From MFD01213-c1 sp963704405 (GTDB lineage Bacteria; Planctomycetota; Phycisphaerae; Tepidisphaerales; Tepidisphaeraceae), in the NCBI GenBank assembly GCA_963704405.1, contig OY969903.1, forward strand, positions 1,798,001 to 1,862,000: a stretch of DNA of 64,000 nt, in the 5' to 3' direction. Below, in pieces: positions 7,372 through 17,076 of this stretch. Made by a program: the position numbers and the translations under genes. How positions within the stretch are numbered: the first letter of the stretch is position 1; each line of letters begins with the position of its first letter. Under the pieces are notes generated by a model. That model did not search any database. It saw only the letters and a list, made by a program, of their open reading frames with translations, and was not told where the DNA came from.

Positions 7372-10245
7372 TCATTTCTTCAGCATATTCCTCAACACCG
7401 TATGCAAGATCCCCCCGTTGCGGTAATACTCAATCTCGACCGGAGTATCTATCCGGCACGTCGCCATGAACTCCACCGGCTCGCCCTCCTTATTGGTCAC
7501 GCGCACGGCGATATCCTGCAGCGGCTTCAAATCGGTCGGAATCACAATCTCAAAAGTGCCGAGCCCGGTCAGGCCAAGGCTGCTCCGGTTCTGTCCGCGC
7601 TTGAATTGCAGCGGCAGTACGCCCATTCCTACCAGGTTGCTGCGGTGAATGCGTTCAAAGCTCTCCGCGATGACGGCCTTCACGCCCAGCAGATAAACAC
7701 CCTTGGCCGCCCAGTCGCGGCTTGAGCCCATCCCGTAATCCTTGCCTGCTAAAACAATCAGGGGCACGCCTGCCGCCTGGTATTTCATACTGGCGTCATA
7801 GATGCTCATGACTGTTCCAACCTGAGGGTCGGAAGAATGCAGGTCAGTGGACTCTGTCGTTGGCGCGGATGACGAGGCGGAAATTCCCAGGTACTTCGTT
7901 ACGCCCCCTTCAGTGCCGGGCGCCAGCAGGTTGCGCAGACGGATGTTTGCAAACGTTCCACGGGTCATTACGCGGTCATTGCCCCGCCGGGATCCATAGC
8001 TGTTGAATTCATCGGGCGAAACGCCATGGTCCATCAGGTATGCGCCGGCCGGGCCGGCCTTCTTGATGCTTCCGGCCGGTGAGATGTGATCGGTCGTCAC
8101 GCTGTCGCCGACCATTACCAGCACCCGTGCGCCGTAGATTGATTTGATCGCCGCCGGCTCGGCGCTCAGATTTTCGAAGAAGGGCGGCTCCTGAATGTAT
8201 GTGCTCTTGTCATCCCAGTTGAAGAGTTCGCCGCCCTTGACCGGGATTTTGTTCCACTCGTCATTGCCGTTGGCGACGTTTGCATACTGCTGCTGGAACA
8301 TCTCCGGGGACAGGCACGCCGCGATGGTTTCCTGCACCTCAGTCTGCGTCGGCCACAGGTCGCGCAGATAAATCTTCTCGCCTTTGTCGTTCTTGGCGAT
8401 CGGCTCATCCATGATGTTGATGTCCATCGTTCCTGCCAAAGCATATGCCACCACAAGTGGTGGCGAGGCGAGATAATTGGCCTTCACATGCGGATTGATT
8501 CGGCCTTCAAAATTCCGATTCCCCGACAGCACTGAACAGGCCACCAGGTCGGCCTGCTCAATCGCATTGGCGATCGGCTCCGGCAGCGGTCCGGAATTTC
8601 CGATGCATGTCATGCATCCATATCCGGTTGTCTGGAAGCCCAGCTTGTCGAGATATTCGCTCAACCCCGACTTATTAAAATAATGCGTCACCACGCGCGA
8701 TCCCGGCGACAAGCTTGTCTTCACATAAGGCGGCACCGTCAGCCCATGCTCGACAGCTTTTTTCGCCAGCAGCCCGGCGGCGATCATGACGCTCGGGTTG
8801 CTCGTATTCGTGCAACTGGTGATGGCGGCGATGACCACATCGCCATGCGTCATCTTCACCCATCGATCCCCGAGGATTGCAACCGCCGTGTCCTTCTCTC
8901 CCTTCAAATGCTCTGCCGTCGCGGCCTCGCGCGCGTCTTCGTCGCCGTGTTCCCGTCCGGTTGCCGCTACGTTGCTGTGCGCTGCGCCAACAGGCGCTTC
9001 GGCGCTCCATCGATCCAACCGCGGCGTCGCGCTTTCGCCAACTTCCTTCTTAAACACGTCCACCAGGTTTGACCGGAAATTCTGCTTCACACCGCGAAGC
9101 TCAATTCGATCCTGTGGCCGGCGCGGTCCCGCCACGCTCGGCATGATCGTCCCCAGGTCCAGCTCCAGCACTTCGCTGAACTTCGGCTCGGCTTTTTTCT
9201 GCCGCCAAAGTCCCTGTTCTTTCGCGTACCGCTCAACGAGGTCAATATGGTTCACATCGCGGCCAGTGAGCCGCAGATAAGCCAGCGTCTGCTCGTCTAC
9301 CGGAAAAAAGCCCATCGTTGCGCCATATTCCGGCGCCATGTTGGCGATGGTTGCGCGGTCCGCGACCGACATCGAAGACAAACCTTCCCCATAGAACTCC
9401 ACAAACTTTTCGACGACGCCATGACTTCGAAGAATCTGTGTGATCGTCAGCACCAGATCGGTCGCCGTCGAACCTTCCGGCAATTTCCCATGCAGCTTGA
9501 ACCCCACCACCTGCGGCGTCACCATATAAATTGGCTGCCCCAACATGCACGCCTCGGCTTCAATCCCGCCGACACCCCAGCCAACAACGCCCAGCCCATT
9601 AATCATTGTCGTGTGGCTGTCCGTCCCAACTAGCGAATCCGGCAACGCCACCCCATCCTTCACCATCACAACCTTCGCCAGGTATTCCAGGTTCACCTGG
9701 TGCACGATCCCAATGCTCGGCGGCACCACCCCAAAATTCCGGAACGCCTTCTGCCCCCATTTCAAAAACTCGTACCGTTCCAGGTTCCGCTCAAATTCTT
9801 TTTCCCCATTGTGCATCAGCGCAAACTTCGATCCGAATTCATCCACCTGTACGGAGTGATCGATCACGAGATCCACCGGCACCAACGGATTGATCTTCTG
9901 CGGATCACCGCCCGCGCACTTCATCGCACTGCGCATGGCGGCCAGGTCCACTACCGCCGGCACCCCGGTAAAATCCTGGAGGATCACCCGCGCCGGCTTA
10001 AACGGTAATTCGACTGCATTTACTTTCTCAGCATTCCAGGCCGCAAGTCCTTTCACGTCTTTCTCGGTCACCTCAAAATTGTCCATGTTCCGCAGCGCGC
10101 TCTCCAGCAGCACCTTGATGGTGAACGGCAGCAGATCGAGATTGCCAAATCCAAGCTCAGCCAGCTTGTTCAGGCGGTAAATGCGGACATCGCCTGCTTT
10201 GGAGGTCAGGACAGCTTCAGAACCGAAAGGGTTGTTGGTGGCCAT
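7372..10245 (-). CDS. acnA: Aconitate hydratase A
   Basis: Tricarboxylic acid cycle enzyme interconverting citrate and isocitrate through a [4Fe-4S] cluster. At 957 residues it is slightly longer than typical AcnA (about 890-910); the extra length is a low-complexity, charged insertion around residues 400-435 (TGREHGDEDAREAATAEHL). Cluster ligands are visible as the SCTNTSNPSVM segment and in GCMTCIGNSG. The swivel domain with GDSVTTDHISPAGSI and the GSSRDWAAKG substrate-binding motif are intact. The start is an ATG at 10245. A divergent acetyltransferase lies 400 bases upstream and a thioredoxin-like gene follows. Confidence 0.97.
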   Translation of the reverse strand: MATNNPFGSEAVLTSKAGDVRIYRLNKLAELGFGNLDLLPFTIKVLLESALRNMDNFEVTEKDVKGLAAWNAEKVNAVELPFKPARVILQDFTGVPAVVDLAAMRSAMKCAGGDPQKINPLVPVDLVIDHSVQVDEFGSKFALMHNGEKEFERNLERYEFLKWGQKAFRNFGVVPPSIGIVHQVNLEYLAKVVMVKDGVALPDSLVGTDSHTTMINGLGVVGWGVGGIEAEACMLGQPIYMVTPQVVGFKLHGKLPEGSTATDLVLTITQILRSHGVVEKFVEFYGEGLSSMSVADRATIANMAPEYGATMGFFPVDEQTLAYLRLTGRDVNHIDLVERYAKEQGLWRQKKAEPKFSEVLELDLGTIMPSVAGPRRPQDRIELRGVKQNFRSNLVDVFKKEVGESATPRLDRWSAEAPVGAAHSNVAATGREHGDEDAREAATAEHLKGEKDTAVAILGDRWVKMTHGDVVIAAITSCTNTSNPSVMIAAGLLAKKAVEHGLTVPPYVKTSLSPGSRVVTHYFNKSGLSEYLDKLGFQTTGYGCMTCIGNSGPLPEPIANAIEQADLVACSVLSGNRNFEGRINPHVKANYLASPPLVVAYALAGTMDINIMDEPIAKNDKGEKIYLRDLWPTQTEVQETIAACLSPEMFQQQYANVANGNDEWNKIPVKGGELFNWDDKSTYIQEPPFFENLSAEPAAIKSIYGARVLVMVGDSVTTDHISPAGSIKKAGPAGAYLMDHGVSPDEFNSYGSRRGNDRVMTRGTFANIRLRNLLAPGTEGGVTKYLGISASSSAPTTESTDLHSSDPQVGTVMSIYDASMKYQAAGVPLIVLAGKDYGMGSSRDWAAKGVYLLGVKAVIAESFERIHRSNLVGMGVLPLQFKRGQNRSSLGLTGLGTFEIVIPTDLKPLQDIAVRVTNKEGEPVEFMATCRIDTPVEIEYYRNGGILHTVLRNMLKK

Positions 10246-10641
10246 AGGTGTTTTCTAAGAAATTTCTGCAGAGTTCAAACGTTATCAGTGACGAAAGGAA
10301 AGGGCGTGATCTTATGCGCCGGCGGTGAGAGGGACAAGACGCGCCACTCCGCACTCAATGCGCAGTTTTGTCTTCCGTAACATCAATAACTATTTGATGT
10401 TATGTCAAGAATGACCTGGTTCCATGGAAATATGTCCATTTCCGGTCCACTGGGAATTTGTCTGAATGCATTGCTGTAAAAGGGATTAACTTTCAGCATT
10501 TCCTTCCCGATGGAGTTAATATGCGGTAGGATGACGCTCCCAAGGGTGGGAACCTCTTCGGGACCGCACGCGTAGAAGTCGAACTGCATGGGCTCGCTGC
10601 CCCGAAGGTGGACCGCGCCGTTGCCGCGGTGTTGTTGAAGC
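10246..10641. other. Divergent intergenic region acnA / acetyltransferase
   Basis: No gene is supported in these 396 bases. It must hold the promoters of two divergent genes. The clearest element is the perfect inverted repeat at 10378-10402. Open frames crossing this region in reverse are overlaps with the acetyltransferase and show no protein-like composition. Confidence 0.6.
10378..10402. promoter_or_regulatory. Operator-like perfect inverted repeat
   Basis: TAACATCAA (10378-10386) and TTGATGTTA (10394-10402) are perfectly complementary around a 7-base AT-rich spacer. It sits in the acnA divergent region about 130 bases upstream of the acnA start. The form and length fit a dimeric repressor site, but the regulator is unknown; a hairpin in RNA is the alternative. 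Confidence 0.45.
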
Positions 10642-11466
10642 ATGCCGGAAGCGATCGCTGATTTTTCGCCTGAAGCCGTGATAGAGGCTATTGAAGGCAA
10701 TCTCGTGGACTCGTCGGCCGCGCTTGGCCGAACCGAGGAAGGTGTTGTTTTCCGTGGCACGGACGTCGCGTGGGTTTACACCGGGTTTCCTTCTCTTAGC
10801 CGCGTTTTGGGGGCGCGCTTTCCGCAGGAAGAAGTTGAGGACCGTGTCGCTGAAATCCTCAGCTATTTCAAGCGATGGGACGCCGCCGTCTCCTGGGTTG
10901 TCGGCCCGACAAGCTGGCCGCCGCGGCTTGGGGATTACCTCCACAAAAGCGGTTTCGGCATCAGCGACAGTTGGATCGGCATGGCGATGGATCTCTCATC
11001 TCTGCCTATGACCATCGATCGCCCGATCGGAGTGGAAGTGCAAGCGGTCACGAGTGATGCCGAACTCCGCGCGTGGGCGACGCTTTCGACCGATCCTACC
11101 GCCCGCGGCGATGCTGAAGGCGCAGTGGACATCTTCTCCCCCGAACACGCCGGCAGCGACCGCCACTGCCGTTACTATCTCGGTTATCGCAATGGGGCTC
11201 CCGTATCGCGCATCATGACTTACACCCGCGGAAAGACGGTCGGTGTCTATTGGATGGCCACCCTCGCGCAGCACCGCGGTTTAGGAATCACGACCGCCGT
11301 CATCCATCATGCCCTTGAACAAGCCGCCGCCAGCGGCACGCGAATCGCCGTCATGCCCAGCACTCCCAAGGCGCAGTCGCTGGGTATTCGCCTCGGTTTT
11401 AAGCCATACTGCCAATTCAACGTCTATACTTGGCCGCCCTCGCCGCTCCGCATGCCGACGTGCTAA
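10642..11466 (+). CDS. GNAT-family N-acetyltransferase
   Basis: A 274-residue protein with a C-terminal GNAT fold. The acetyl-CoA-binding motif A is visible as the beta-4 strand VYWMATLAQHRGLGITTAV (QHRGLG matches Q/R-x-x-G-x-G/A), followed by the helix HHALEQAAASG and the closing strand LGIRLGFKPY. The N-terminal 150 residues (with SWVVGPTSWPP and WIGMAMDLS) resemble the degenerate first half of tandem GNAT proteins. The substrate cannot be predicted. It is transcribed divergently from acnA and is followed 111 bases later by signal peptidase I. Confidence 0.82.
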   Translation: MPEAIADFSPEAVIEAIEGNLVDSSAALGRTEEGVVFRGTDVAWVYTGFPSLSRVLGARFPQEEVEDRVAEILSYFKRWDAAVSWVVGPTSWPPRLGDYLHKSGFGISDSWIGMAMDLSSLPMTIDRPIGVEVQAVTSDAELRAWATLSTDPTARGDAEGAVDIFSPEHAGSDRHCRYYLGYRNGAPVSRIMTYTRGKTVGVYWMATLAQHRGLGITTAVIHHALEQAAASGTRIAVMPSTPKAQSLGIRLGFKPYCQFNVYTWPPSPLRMPTC

Positions 11467-11502
11467 ACCTGCATTCGGTAACTTTCTCTCTCGGCCAGCG
11501 TC

Positions 11503-11508
11503 TATACT
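11503..11508 (+). promoter_or_regulatory. Candidate -10 box upstream of lepB
   Basis: TATACT at 11503-11508 lies 70 bases upstream of the lepB start in a short AT-rich spacer. The matching -35 (AACTTT with 17-base spacing) is poor, so the call rests on the -10 alone. Confidence 0.3.
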
Positions 11509-11577
11509 TTAGAAATTAATGAAGCGCAAGAGATCAGGTAATTAACCGCAGATTGCCCAGATTGGGGAAAGCCATCT

Positions 11578-12333
11578 TTGAAATCTACGGTTAAATTTTC
11601 CTTTTTAGATCCGCAAAAACCCGTGACCGATTTCACCCCCCAAAAAACTTCCCGCTTCCGCTCGGCCTGGCTGCAGCTCCGCCCCATCATTTTCATCTTT
11701 ATCATCCTCGCCGCCGTCCGTTCCGCCGTCGCGGATTGGAACGACGTGCCAACCGGCTCGATGATCCCGACGATCCTAGAAGGCGATCGCATTTTCGTGA
11801 ACAAACTCGCTTACGACTTAAAAATCCCCTTCACCACGGCTCATCTTGCTAAATGGTCCGACCCTCGCCGCGGTGAGGTTGTCGTCTTTTTTTCTCCCGC
11901 CAACGGCGACCGTCTTGTTAAACGCGTCATCGCGCTCCCCGGCGACACCATCCAACTCACCGCCAACCGCCTTCTCATCAACGGCGTGCTTTCCAACTAT
12001 TCCCCGGTCGATCCGCAAACGCTTTCACAGCTCACTTTGACCGACCAGCAAAACAAAATATTCGCCACCGAATCCGAGCCCGCGGCCACTCATCCCCATG
12101 CCGTCATGGGCACGCAAAACATCCCCGCTCGCCGCGACTTCGGCCCCGTGATCGTTCCACCCGGCAACTACTTCATGATGGGTGACAATCGCGACAACAG
12201 TTTCGACTCCCGGTACTTCGGTTTCGTCCCCCGCAATCAAATTGTCGGCCGGGCCACTGCGATCGTCGCTTCCCTGGATTTCAACCATCATTGGACGCCC
12301 AGATGGGGTCGGTTCTTCAAATCGCTTAACTGA
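11578..12333 (+). CDS. lepB: Signal peptidase I
   Basis: Membrane-bound endopeptidase removing signal peptides from Sec/Tat substrates. A TTG start at 11578 is used because the next in-frame Met is already the active-site SM motif; a GTG at 11623 is an alternative. One transmembrane helix spans about residues 34-50 (LRPIIFIFIILAAVRSAV). The catalytic Ser61 is in PTGSMIPT and the general base Lys115 in RLVKRVIALPGD; box E is GDNRDNSFDSRYFGF. At 251 residues it is of ordinary size, with an insertion in the beta-sheet region (ESEPAATHPHAVMG) between boxes D and E. It needs no partner; the many exported proteins in this window are presumptive substrates. Confidence 0.94.
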   Translation: MKSTVKFSFLDPQKPVTDFTPQKTSRFRSAWLQLRPIIFIFIILAAVRSAVADWNDVPTGSMIPTILEGDRIFVNKLAYDLKIPFTTAHLAKWSDPRRGEVVVFFSPANGDRLVKRVIALPGDTIQLTANRLLINGVLSNYSPVDPQTLSQLTLTDQQNKIFATESEPAATHPHAVMGTQNIPARRDFGPVIVPPGNYFMMGDNRDNSFDSRYFGFVPRNQIVGRATAIVASLDFNHHWTPRWGRFFKSLN

Positions 12334-12392
12334 TTCAGTCGCGAGCTTCGTCGCGGTTTGATGAAACGGCCTTGTTCAAATCCTGAAACGAA

Positions 12393-12798
12393 TCAAAGAA
12401 CATTCGATTCGTCTTTGGTTATCATATTGTCTGTCGCATTCCGTTTAATCTGTTCCGCAGCCCATTCGCGGCGCATTTTTCGCCAGCTTGGCTCGTCGAG
12501 TGTCACATCCCTTCCGCATTCCGGACATTGCAGCGGCGAAGCGCAGATCGTATCCGCACTCTCCGCATCGTCCGGAATTAATCCATTTTTCCCGGCGATC
12601 CCCTTTCATGGATCGGACATAAATCACTGCCGCGAGCCCCGCGGTGAGGAGGATTGTCCCGACGCCTCCGATGGCGGAAAGAAACATTGCCATCAGAAGC
12701 CATGTGAGCCCGCCAAAAATCGCAACGGTCACGCCTTGTGCGAACAAGTTCCAATGTTCAGGCGAAGCAAGCGAGCGGAACGGTCGGTAGCGGGCCAT
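12393..12798 (-). pseudogene. Small membrane protein with C-terminal double-CxxC zinc ribbon, frameshifted
   Basis: Two transmembrane helices (EHWNLFAQGVTVAIFGGLTW and the following GGVGTILLTAGLAAVIYV) precede a zinc ribbon. The first CxxC half, CGECGYDLRFA, is read in one frame and that frame runs to a stop at 12445. One base later the frame encodes LQCPECGRDVTLDEPSWRK, the expected second CxxC half, and continues to a TGA at 12393. The break is at about 12530-12545. Paired C-x-E-C-G motifs of this spacing are common in planctomycete membrane proteins, so the split is a real frameshift in the given sequence, either an assembly error or a mutation. The start is the ATG at 12798; a TTG at 12822 is the alternative. 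Function unknown. Confidence 0.72.
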
Positions 12799-13153
12799 TG
12801 CACCATCATAGTCTTTTGACAAGCGGGTTTATGGAAGGGGATTTAGGTGGAAGAATTCAGCGGATATCTGTCAGTCACGTCAGCCTTTGCCGTTCGGTTG
12901 GGCGTTTTTGGGCGATTATGGATGTATTTTGGCGGTATTAAGCTTTGGGGGAATGGGCGAAGATTGCTCTTGCGTCCGATAAAATGTGGATTAAGATCAC
13001 ATCCGTACCTGTTCATAAGCCTTGCATGGGGCAGCACACGTGCGAGGCCGCTGGCGATTCGGTCACGGATGATCGAGCGGCGCAGCAAGGCGATTGGTTG
13101 CTCAATCGCCATTCACCGCAATGATTTGCGGTGTGCAGGAAGGCATGGAAGCC
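12799..13153 (+). other. Spacer with tandem hairpins ahead of the TPR gene
   Basis: No gene is supported here. A candidate promoter is TTGCGT (12970-12975), 16 bases, TAAGAT (12992-12997). Three stems follow: GCCTTGCA with TGCGAGGC (about 13019-13054), GGCGATTG (13089-13096) with CAATCGCC (13103-13110), and CACCGCAA (13114-13121) with TTGCGGTG (13126-13133). The last ends three bases before the ribosome binding site AGGAAGG (13137-13143), so it could influence translation of the TPR gene. Confidence 0.4.
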
Positions 13154-15530
13154 ATGGGGTCAGCCCACGCAAGCGGACGGCAATCTACACGTCAATCCAA
13201 CTCGCGGTACGCCCAGCTTTGGCAGCTTCCGCTTCTTCTCGTTTCAATCGGGCTCTTCAGTTACGCCGCGTATGTTTTCATTGATCCGCGTGCGGGGTTG
13301 TCGATCGATCAGAAGATCGACGTTGCACGCCTGTACCTTAAAAACGAGCGGCCGGAAGCCGCCATCAATCAGCTCAACAAGATACTCACCACCGAAAAGC
13401 TCGATCGCGATCATGAGGCGGGCGTACATTTGCTGCTGGCCGAGTCTATCGACGCGGCTCAGCAGCAGAAGCACATGGATCTACCCGCCAATCGCGAACA
13501 GATCATCGAGCAAACCGCGATTGCCCTTTCCATGGGCATGAAAAGCAATTCCGATATTCAGCGGCGGCTGGGTGAGAGCTATGAAGCGCTCGATCGGCCG
13601 GCTGTGGCCCTGGAGCACTATCGCCAGGCGATGTCGCTCGATAGCAGCCACGCATTGCGATTGCAGCGGAAGGTGATCGATTTGCAACTGGCCGAGAATG
13701 ACGCCGGGCCGGCGGAAGTCTCGCTGGGTCTTTATCTCAACGCCCCTGATCTCACCGACGGCGAGCGCGCCTGGGCGCTGTGCGAACAGGCAAAGCTGCT
13801 GGTTGACCGTGGTGAATTTGTGAAGGCCCGCGCGCTGCTCGATCAGGCCTTGAAAATGGACGCCGACACGAGCACGGAAGGGCAAGTTAACTACTACCTC
13901 GGCTATTGCGCTTATAAGCTGGGCGATTCTCCCGAGGCCGAGCGCCTGCTGCGCGCGTCGCGGCAGATGATGCGCGTGCAGCATCCGCTTGATGCAGAGG
14001 CGGCTTATCTGCTGGGGAAGATTTTCGAAGAGAAGAACGATTACAAAACCGCCGAGTCGTTTTATCAGGATGTGCTTGTCAGCCATCCCGATGCAAAGAT
14101 CGCGACGCTGGCGTTGCTTGGCCGGGGGACGACTCGTGTTTCGCTCGGGGAAGATGATGCGGGGTTGAGCGACCTTCATGATCTGACCAACCAGATTCAG
14201 GAAAAGTCGTATCGCACGAAGTATAAGCCGCAGGCGGTGGCCGGGCTGGGACAGGCGGCGTCTTCGATGTCGGCGCGGGGAAATTTTCAGGGTGCGCTGG
14301 AATTGCTTGCCGATGAGCAGGAGCTTGAGCCTGCGCCGCCCGCCGCTTTCTTCGGGCGATTGGCGATGGTTTACGAGCAGCGTGCCGATCAGATTGAGAA
14401 GACGAGCGAAGATGTAACGACGACGGAGAAGATTCGCCGCAGCAAGCAGGTCAGGGAATTCCGCACCAAGGCGGGTGATTCGTATATCGCGTATTCACGG
14501 GCGCTGACTCTGTCGGATGACAAAGGCTACGGTGAAGCGCTTTGGCACGGGGTCGATCTTTACGACAAGGCATCGAATATTCAGAGCGTCGTCTCCGCGC
14601 TGGAGCTGTTTGTGGCCGAGCGGCCGGATGATTCGCTGGCGCCCGCCGCGCTATTGCGGCTTGGCCGCGCTTACCAGGCCGCCGGCATGTTTGATAAGGC
14701 GATCACGGCATTTCAGCGGAATCAGTTCCGGTATCCCAATAGCCTCGCCGCCAGCAAGTCGGCGGTCCCGCTCGCACAGGCTTACATCGCCAAAGGCCCC
14801 GAGGCGTTCGCCAAGGCTGAGAGCGTGCTGAAGAGCGTGGTTGAGAACAATCCGCTGCTCACGCCTGAAGCTGAAGAATTCAAGCAGGCGCTTTTTGAGT
14901 TGGCCCAGTTGTATTACCGCACGGGCCGATTTGAAGATTCCGTTGCACGGCTTGAAGAGCTGACGGCGCGATATCCAACCGATGAGCGGCTCGGTCAGCT
15001 TCTGTTCCTCATGGGCGACAGCTATCGCAAGAGCGCGGGACTGCTCGACAACCGGGTTGCCGTCGTCGCGACCGCCGGCGACGCAAAAGGCGACGGCGAT
15101 CGATCTGGCCGAAGCGGCCGCCGCCCGCAAAGAGCGGCTTACCAAAGCTCGCGAGCTGTATGACCGCGTCATCGAGCTGTTCCGGACGACGCCGCCTAAG
15201 ACAGATGTCGACAAGCTGTACAACAAGCTCAGTCATTTTTATCGAGCGGATTGTCTGTACGACCTCGGCCAATACGAAGAGGCGATCCGTCTCTACGACG
15301 CCGCGGCATTTCGATACCAGGACGATGCGTCCTCGCTGGCGGCATATGTGCAGATCGTGAATGCCTATTACGCCCTGGGCAAACCTGAAGAAGCCAAGAG
15401 CCGCCAACGAGCGCGCAAGTGGCTGCTCAAGCGCATGCCGGCCGACTCATTTAAAGACGGCACCTTCGCGATGCCCAAGGACTATTGGGAAAACCAATTG
15501 AAGTGGACGAGCCAGGCCGGGATGTGGTGA
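13154..15530 (+). CDS. Membrane-anchored tetratricopeptide-repeat protein, frameshifted near the 3' end
   Basis: About 790 residues. The ATG at 13154 is chosen because AGGAAGG ends 10 bases before it. A single N-terminal transmembrane helix (LWQLPLLLVSIGLFSYAAYVF) is followed by some fifteen TPR-like helical repeats (AALEHYRQAMSL, ALLDQALKMD, AERLLRASRQM, LLRLGRAYQAAGMFDKAITAF). One frame runs to a stop at 15163 but loses TPR character after GLLDNR; one base over, the sequence regains it (LAEAAAARKERL, ARELYDRVIELF, CLYDLGQYEEAIRLYDAA) and ends at 15530. The break lies between about 15050 and 15090. The product probably acts as an envelope protein-protein scaffold. Its neighbour downstream is the flagellar/pilus-type FlgN-like gene, with a palindromic repeat between them. 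Confidence 0.8.
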
Positions 15531-15534
15531 AGGA

Positions 15535-15630
15535 ATGTCCGTTGCCAGTGGTCTGTTGGCCGTCGTAGGGCGCGGCGAAAATTGATCGGCGCGGTGATGA
15601 ATCAGCAACGGACTACGGACAACTGACAAT
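15535..15630. repeat. GTCCGTTG-type palindromic repeat, copy 1
   Basis: Left arm about 15535-15560 (ATGTCCGTTGCCAGTGG) and right arm about 15604-15630 (GCAACGGACTACGGACAAC) are imperfectly complementary. It fills the spacer between the TPR gene and the FlgN-like gene and belongs to the same family as the elements at 16970, 19441, 19851, 22683 and 57774. Confidence 0.65.
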
Positions 15631-15644
15631 TGGAATGGACAAGT

Positions 15645-16088
15645 ATGTCAAACGACCCCGTCATTGCCGCGCTTCAGGATCAGGTCACCTGCTATCGCCG
15701 ACTGGCGAAGCTGGCGGAGATTCAGCATGAGCATGTGCAGAACAATCAGACGGATCTGCTGCTGGATGTGCTGAGCCGGCGGCAGGAAGTGCTGGATCAG
15801 GTGGCGGAGCTTGAAGAGATCATTGCGCCGGCGAAGCGGCGATGGAATGAATATCTCGCCGACTTGGCTGGTGAGTGGCGGGCGTCGGCCGAGACGCTGC
15901 TCGCCGAAACCCGGCGATTGCTGGAGCAGATTACCACTGCCGACCGGAACGATGCGATGGTTCTTCAGCAGCGGAAGCTCAGCCTCGGGCGGCAGATTAA
16001 TAAGACCGCGGCGGCAAAAACATTGAATCGCAATTACGCCGCCGCCGCTTATGGATCGCGGCCGTCGCGGATGGATTTGAGTTCATAA
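15645..16088 (+). CDS. FlgN-like flagellar export chaperone
   Basis: A 147-residue, almost wholly alpha-helical protein with long heptad-like stretches (LQDQVTCYRRLAKLAEIQHEH... LDVLSRRQEVLDQVAELEEI), the length and composition of the FlgN family, which binds hook-associated proteins before export. The ATG at 15645 is preferred over a TTG five codons upstream. It opens the flagellar cluster, 30 bases ahead of the histidine kinase gene. The family assignment rests on helical pattern and context, not on a diagnostic motif. Confidence 0.6.
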   Translation: MSNDPVIAALQDQVTCYRRLAKLAEIQHEHVQNNQTDLLLDVLSRRQEVLDQVAELEEIIAPAKRRWNEYLADLAGEWRASAETLLAETRRLLEQITTADRNDAMVLQQRKLSLGRQINKTAAAKTLNRNYAAAAYGSRPSRMDLSS

Positions 16089-16117
16089 AAGGTTTCGCCG
16101 GCTGAATGTCGTGACAC

Positions 16118-16957
16118 ATGCCAACGGTTAAGACGCCAACTTCTGAGCACGCCCAGCGGATCGAAGAGCTGGGGCGGATCATTCTCGCCTATAGCGAGGT
16201 GACGGATAAGTTGCAGCAGTCGCATCATCAATTGACGCAGACGGTGCAGAGCCTGCGGGAAGAACTGAGCGATAAAAACCGGGAACTGGAACGCCGCAAC
16301 CGGCTGGCTGCCCTGGGTGAAATGGCGGCGGGAATGGCGCATGAAATTCGCAATCCGCTCGGAGGCATTCAACTGTATTCATCAATGCTGGCCAAGGATC
16401 TCGCGGATCGGCCGGATTCACTTTCGATCGTGCAGAAAATTTCCGGCGGTGTTCGGCGGCTGGAAGGGCTGGTCAGCCAGGTGCTTCAGTTCACCCGGGA
16501 GATTCGGGCGAATATCGCCGAGATGAATCTCGATGAAGCGATTCAGGAGGCGATCGAGTTCGCCGCGCAGCAGCTTTCCACCCGGAACGTGATATGCGAA
16601 GTGAACGGGCCGATCGGGCTGAAAGTTCGAGCCGACCGAATGCTCATCGGGCAGGCGATCCTGAATCTGATCCTTAACGCGGCGGATGCAATCGAAGGCG
16701 GCGGCAAGATCAGAATTCATTTCAGCCCGCCGCCGGCTGAGAGTGACGCAAAACAATTTCACATGGTGATCAGGGATACCGGGCCGGGAATCGCACCGGC
16801 GATTCTGGATCGGATTTTTAATCCGTTTTTCACCACCAAGGCCACCGGCACCGGCCTGGGGCTGGCGATCGTACACCGAGTCGTGGAAGCGCATGACGGC
16901 ACCATCATTGTGACCAACAGCGATGGCGAGGGAGCAAGGTTTGAGATTCGGGTTTGA
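16118..16957 (+). CDS. Cytoplasmic sensor histidine kinase (FlrB/FleS/AtoS-like)
   Basis: A 279-residue soluble kinase without transmembrane segments. A coiled-coil N-terminus (about 1-60) leads into the HisKA dimerisation domain with His75 in GMAHEIRNPLGG. The ATPase domain has the N box (NLILNAADAIEGGG), the G1 box (DTGPGIAP), the F box (IFNPFFTTK) and the G2 box (GTGLGLAI). It is immediately upstream of a sigma-54-dependent response regulator and of flgB, so by analogy with FlrB/FlrC or FleS/FleR it probably controls flagellar class genes. A GTCCGTTG-type repeat separates the two genes. Confidence 0.88.
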   Translation: MPTVKTPTSEHAQRIEELGRIILAYSEVTDKLQQSHHQLTQTVQSLREELSDKNRELERRNRLAALGEMAAGMAHEIRNPLGGIQLYSSMLAKDLADRPDSLSIVQKISGGVRRLEGLVSQVLQFTREIRANIAEMNLDEAIQEAIEFAAQQLSTRNVICEVNGPIGLKVRADRMLIGQAILNLILNAADAIEGGGKIRIHFSPPPAESDAKQFHMVIRDTGPGIAPAILDRIFNPFFTTKATGTGLGLAIVHRVVEAHDGTIIVTNSDGEGARFEIRV

Positions 16958-16969
16958 TTGAAAGAGGGC

Positions 16970-17057
16970 CCTGGTCAGTTGTCCTCGCAAGGCGTGATGC
17001 AGAGCAGCGGTCTCGGCCGCAAGATGGCAATTGATGACGGACCGCTGACCACGGACG
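16970..17057. repeat. GTCCGTTG-type palindromic repeat, copy 2 (diverged)
   Basis: Left arm CTGGTCAGTTGTCC at about 16970-16984 is partly complementary to GGACCGCTGACCACGGAC at 17039-17056. It is the most diverged copy of the family and lies between the kinase and response regulator genes. Confidence 0.5.
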
Positions 17058-17076
17058 AATGAGGAAGGGATTGCAA

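Noticed and set aside
12847..13284. Plus-strand open frame overlapping the TPR gene start
   Set aside because: Composition is not protein-like and it contradicts the TPR frame, which has a clear ribosome binding site.
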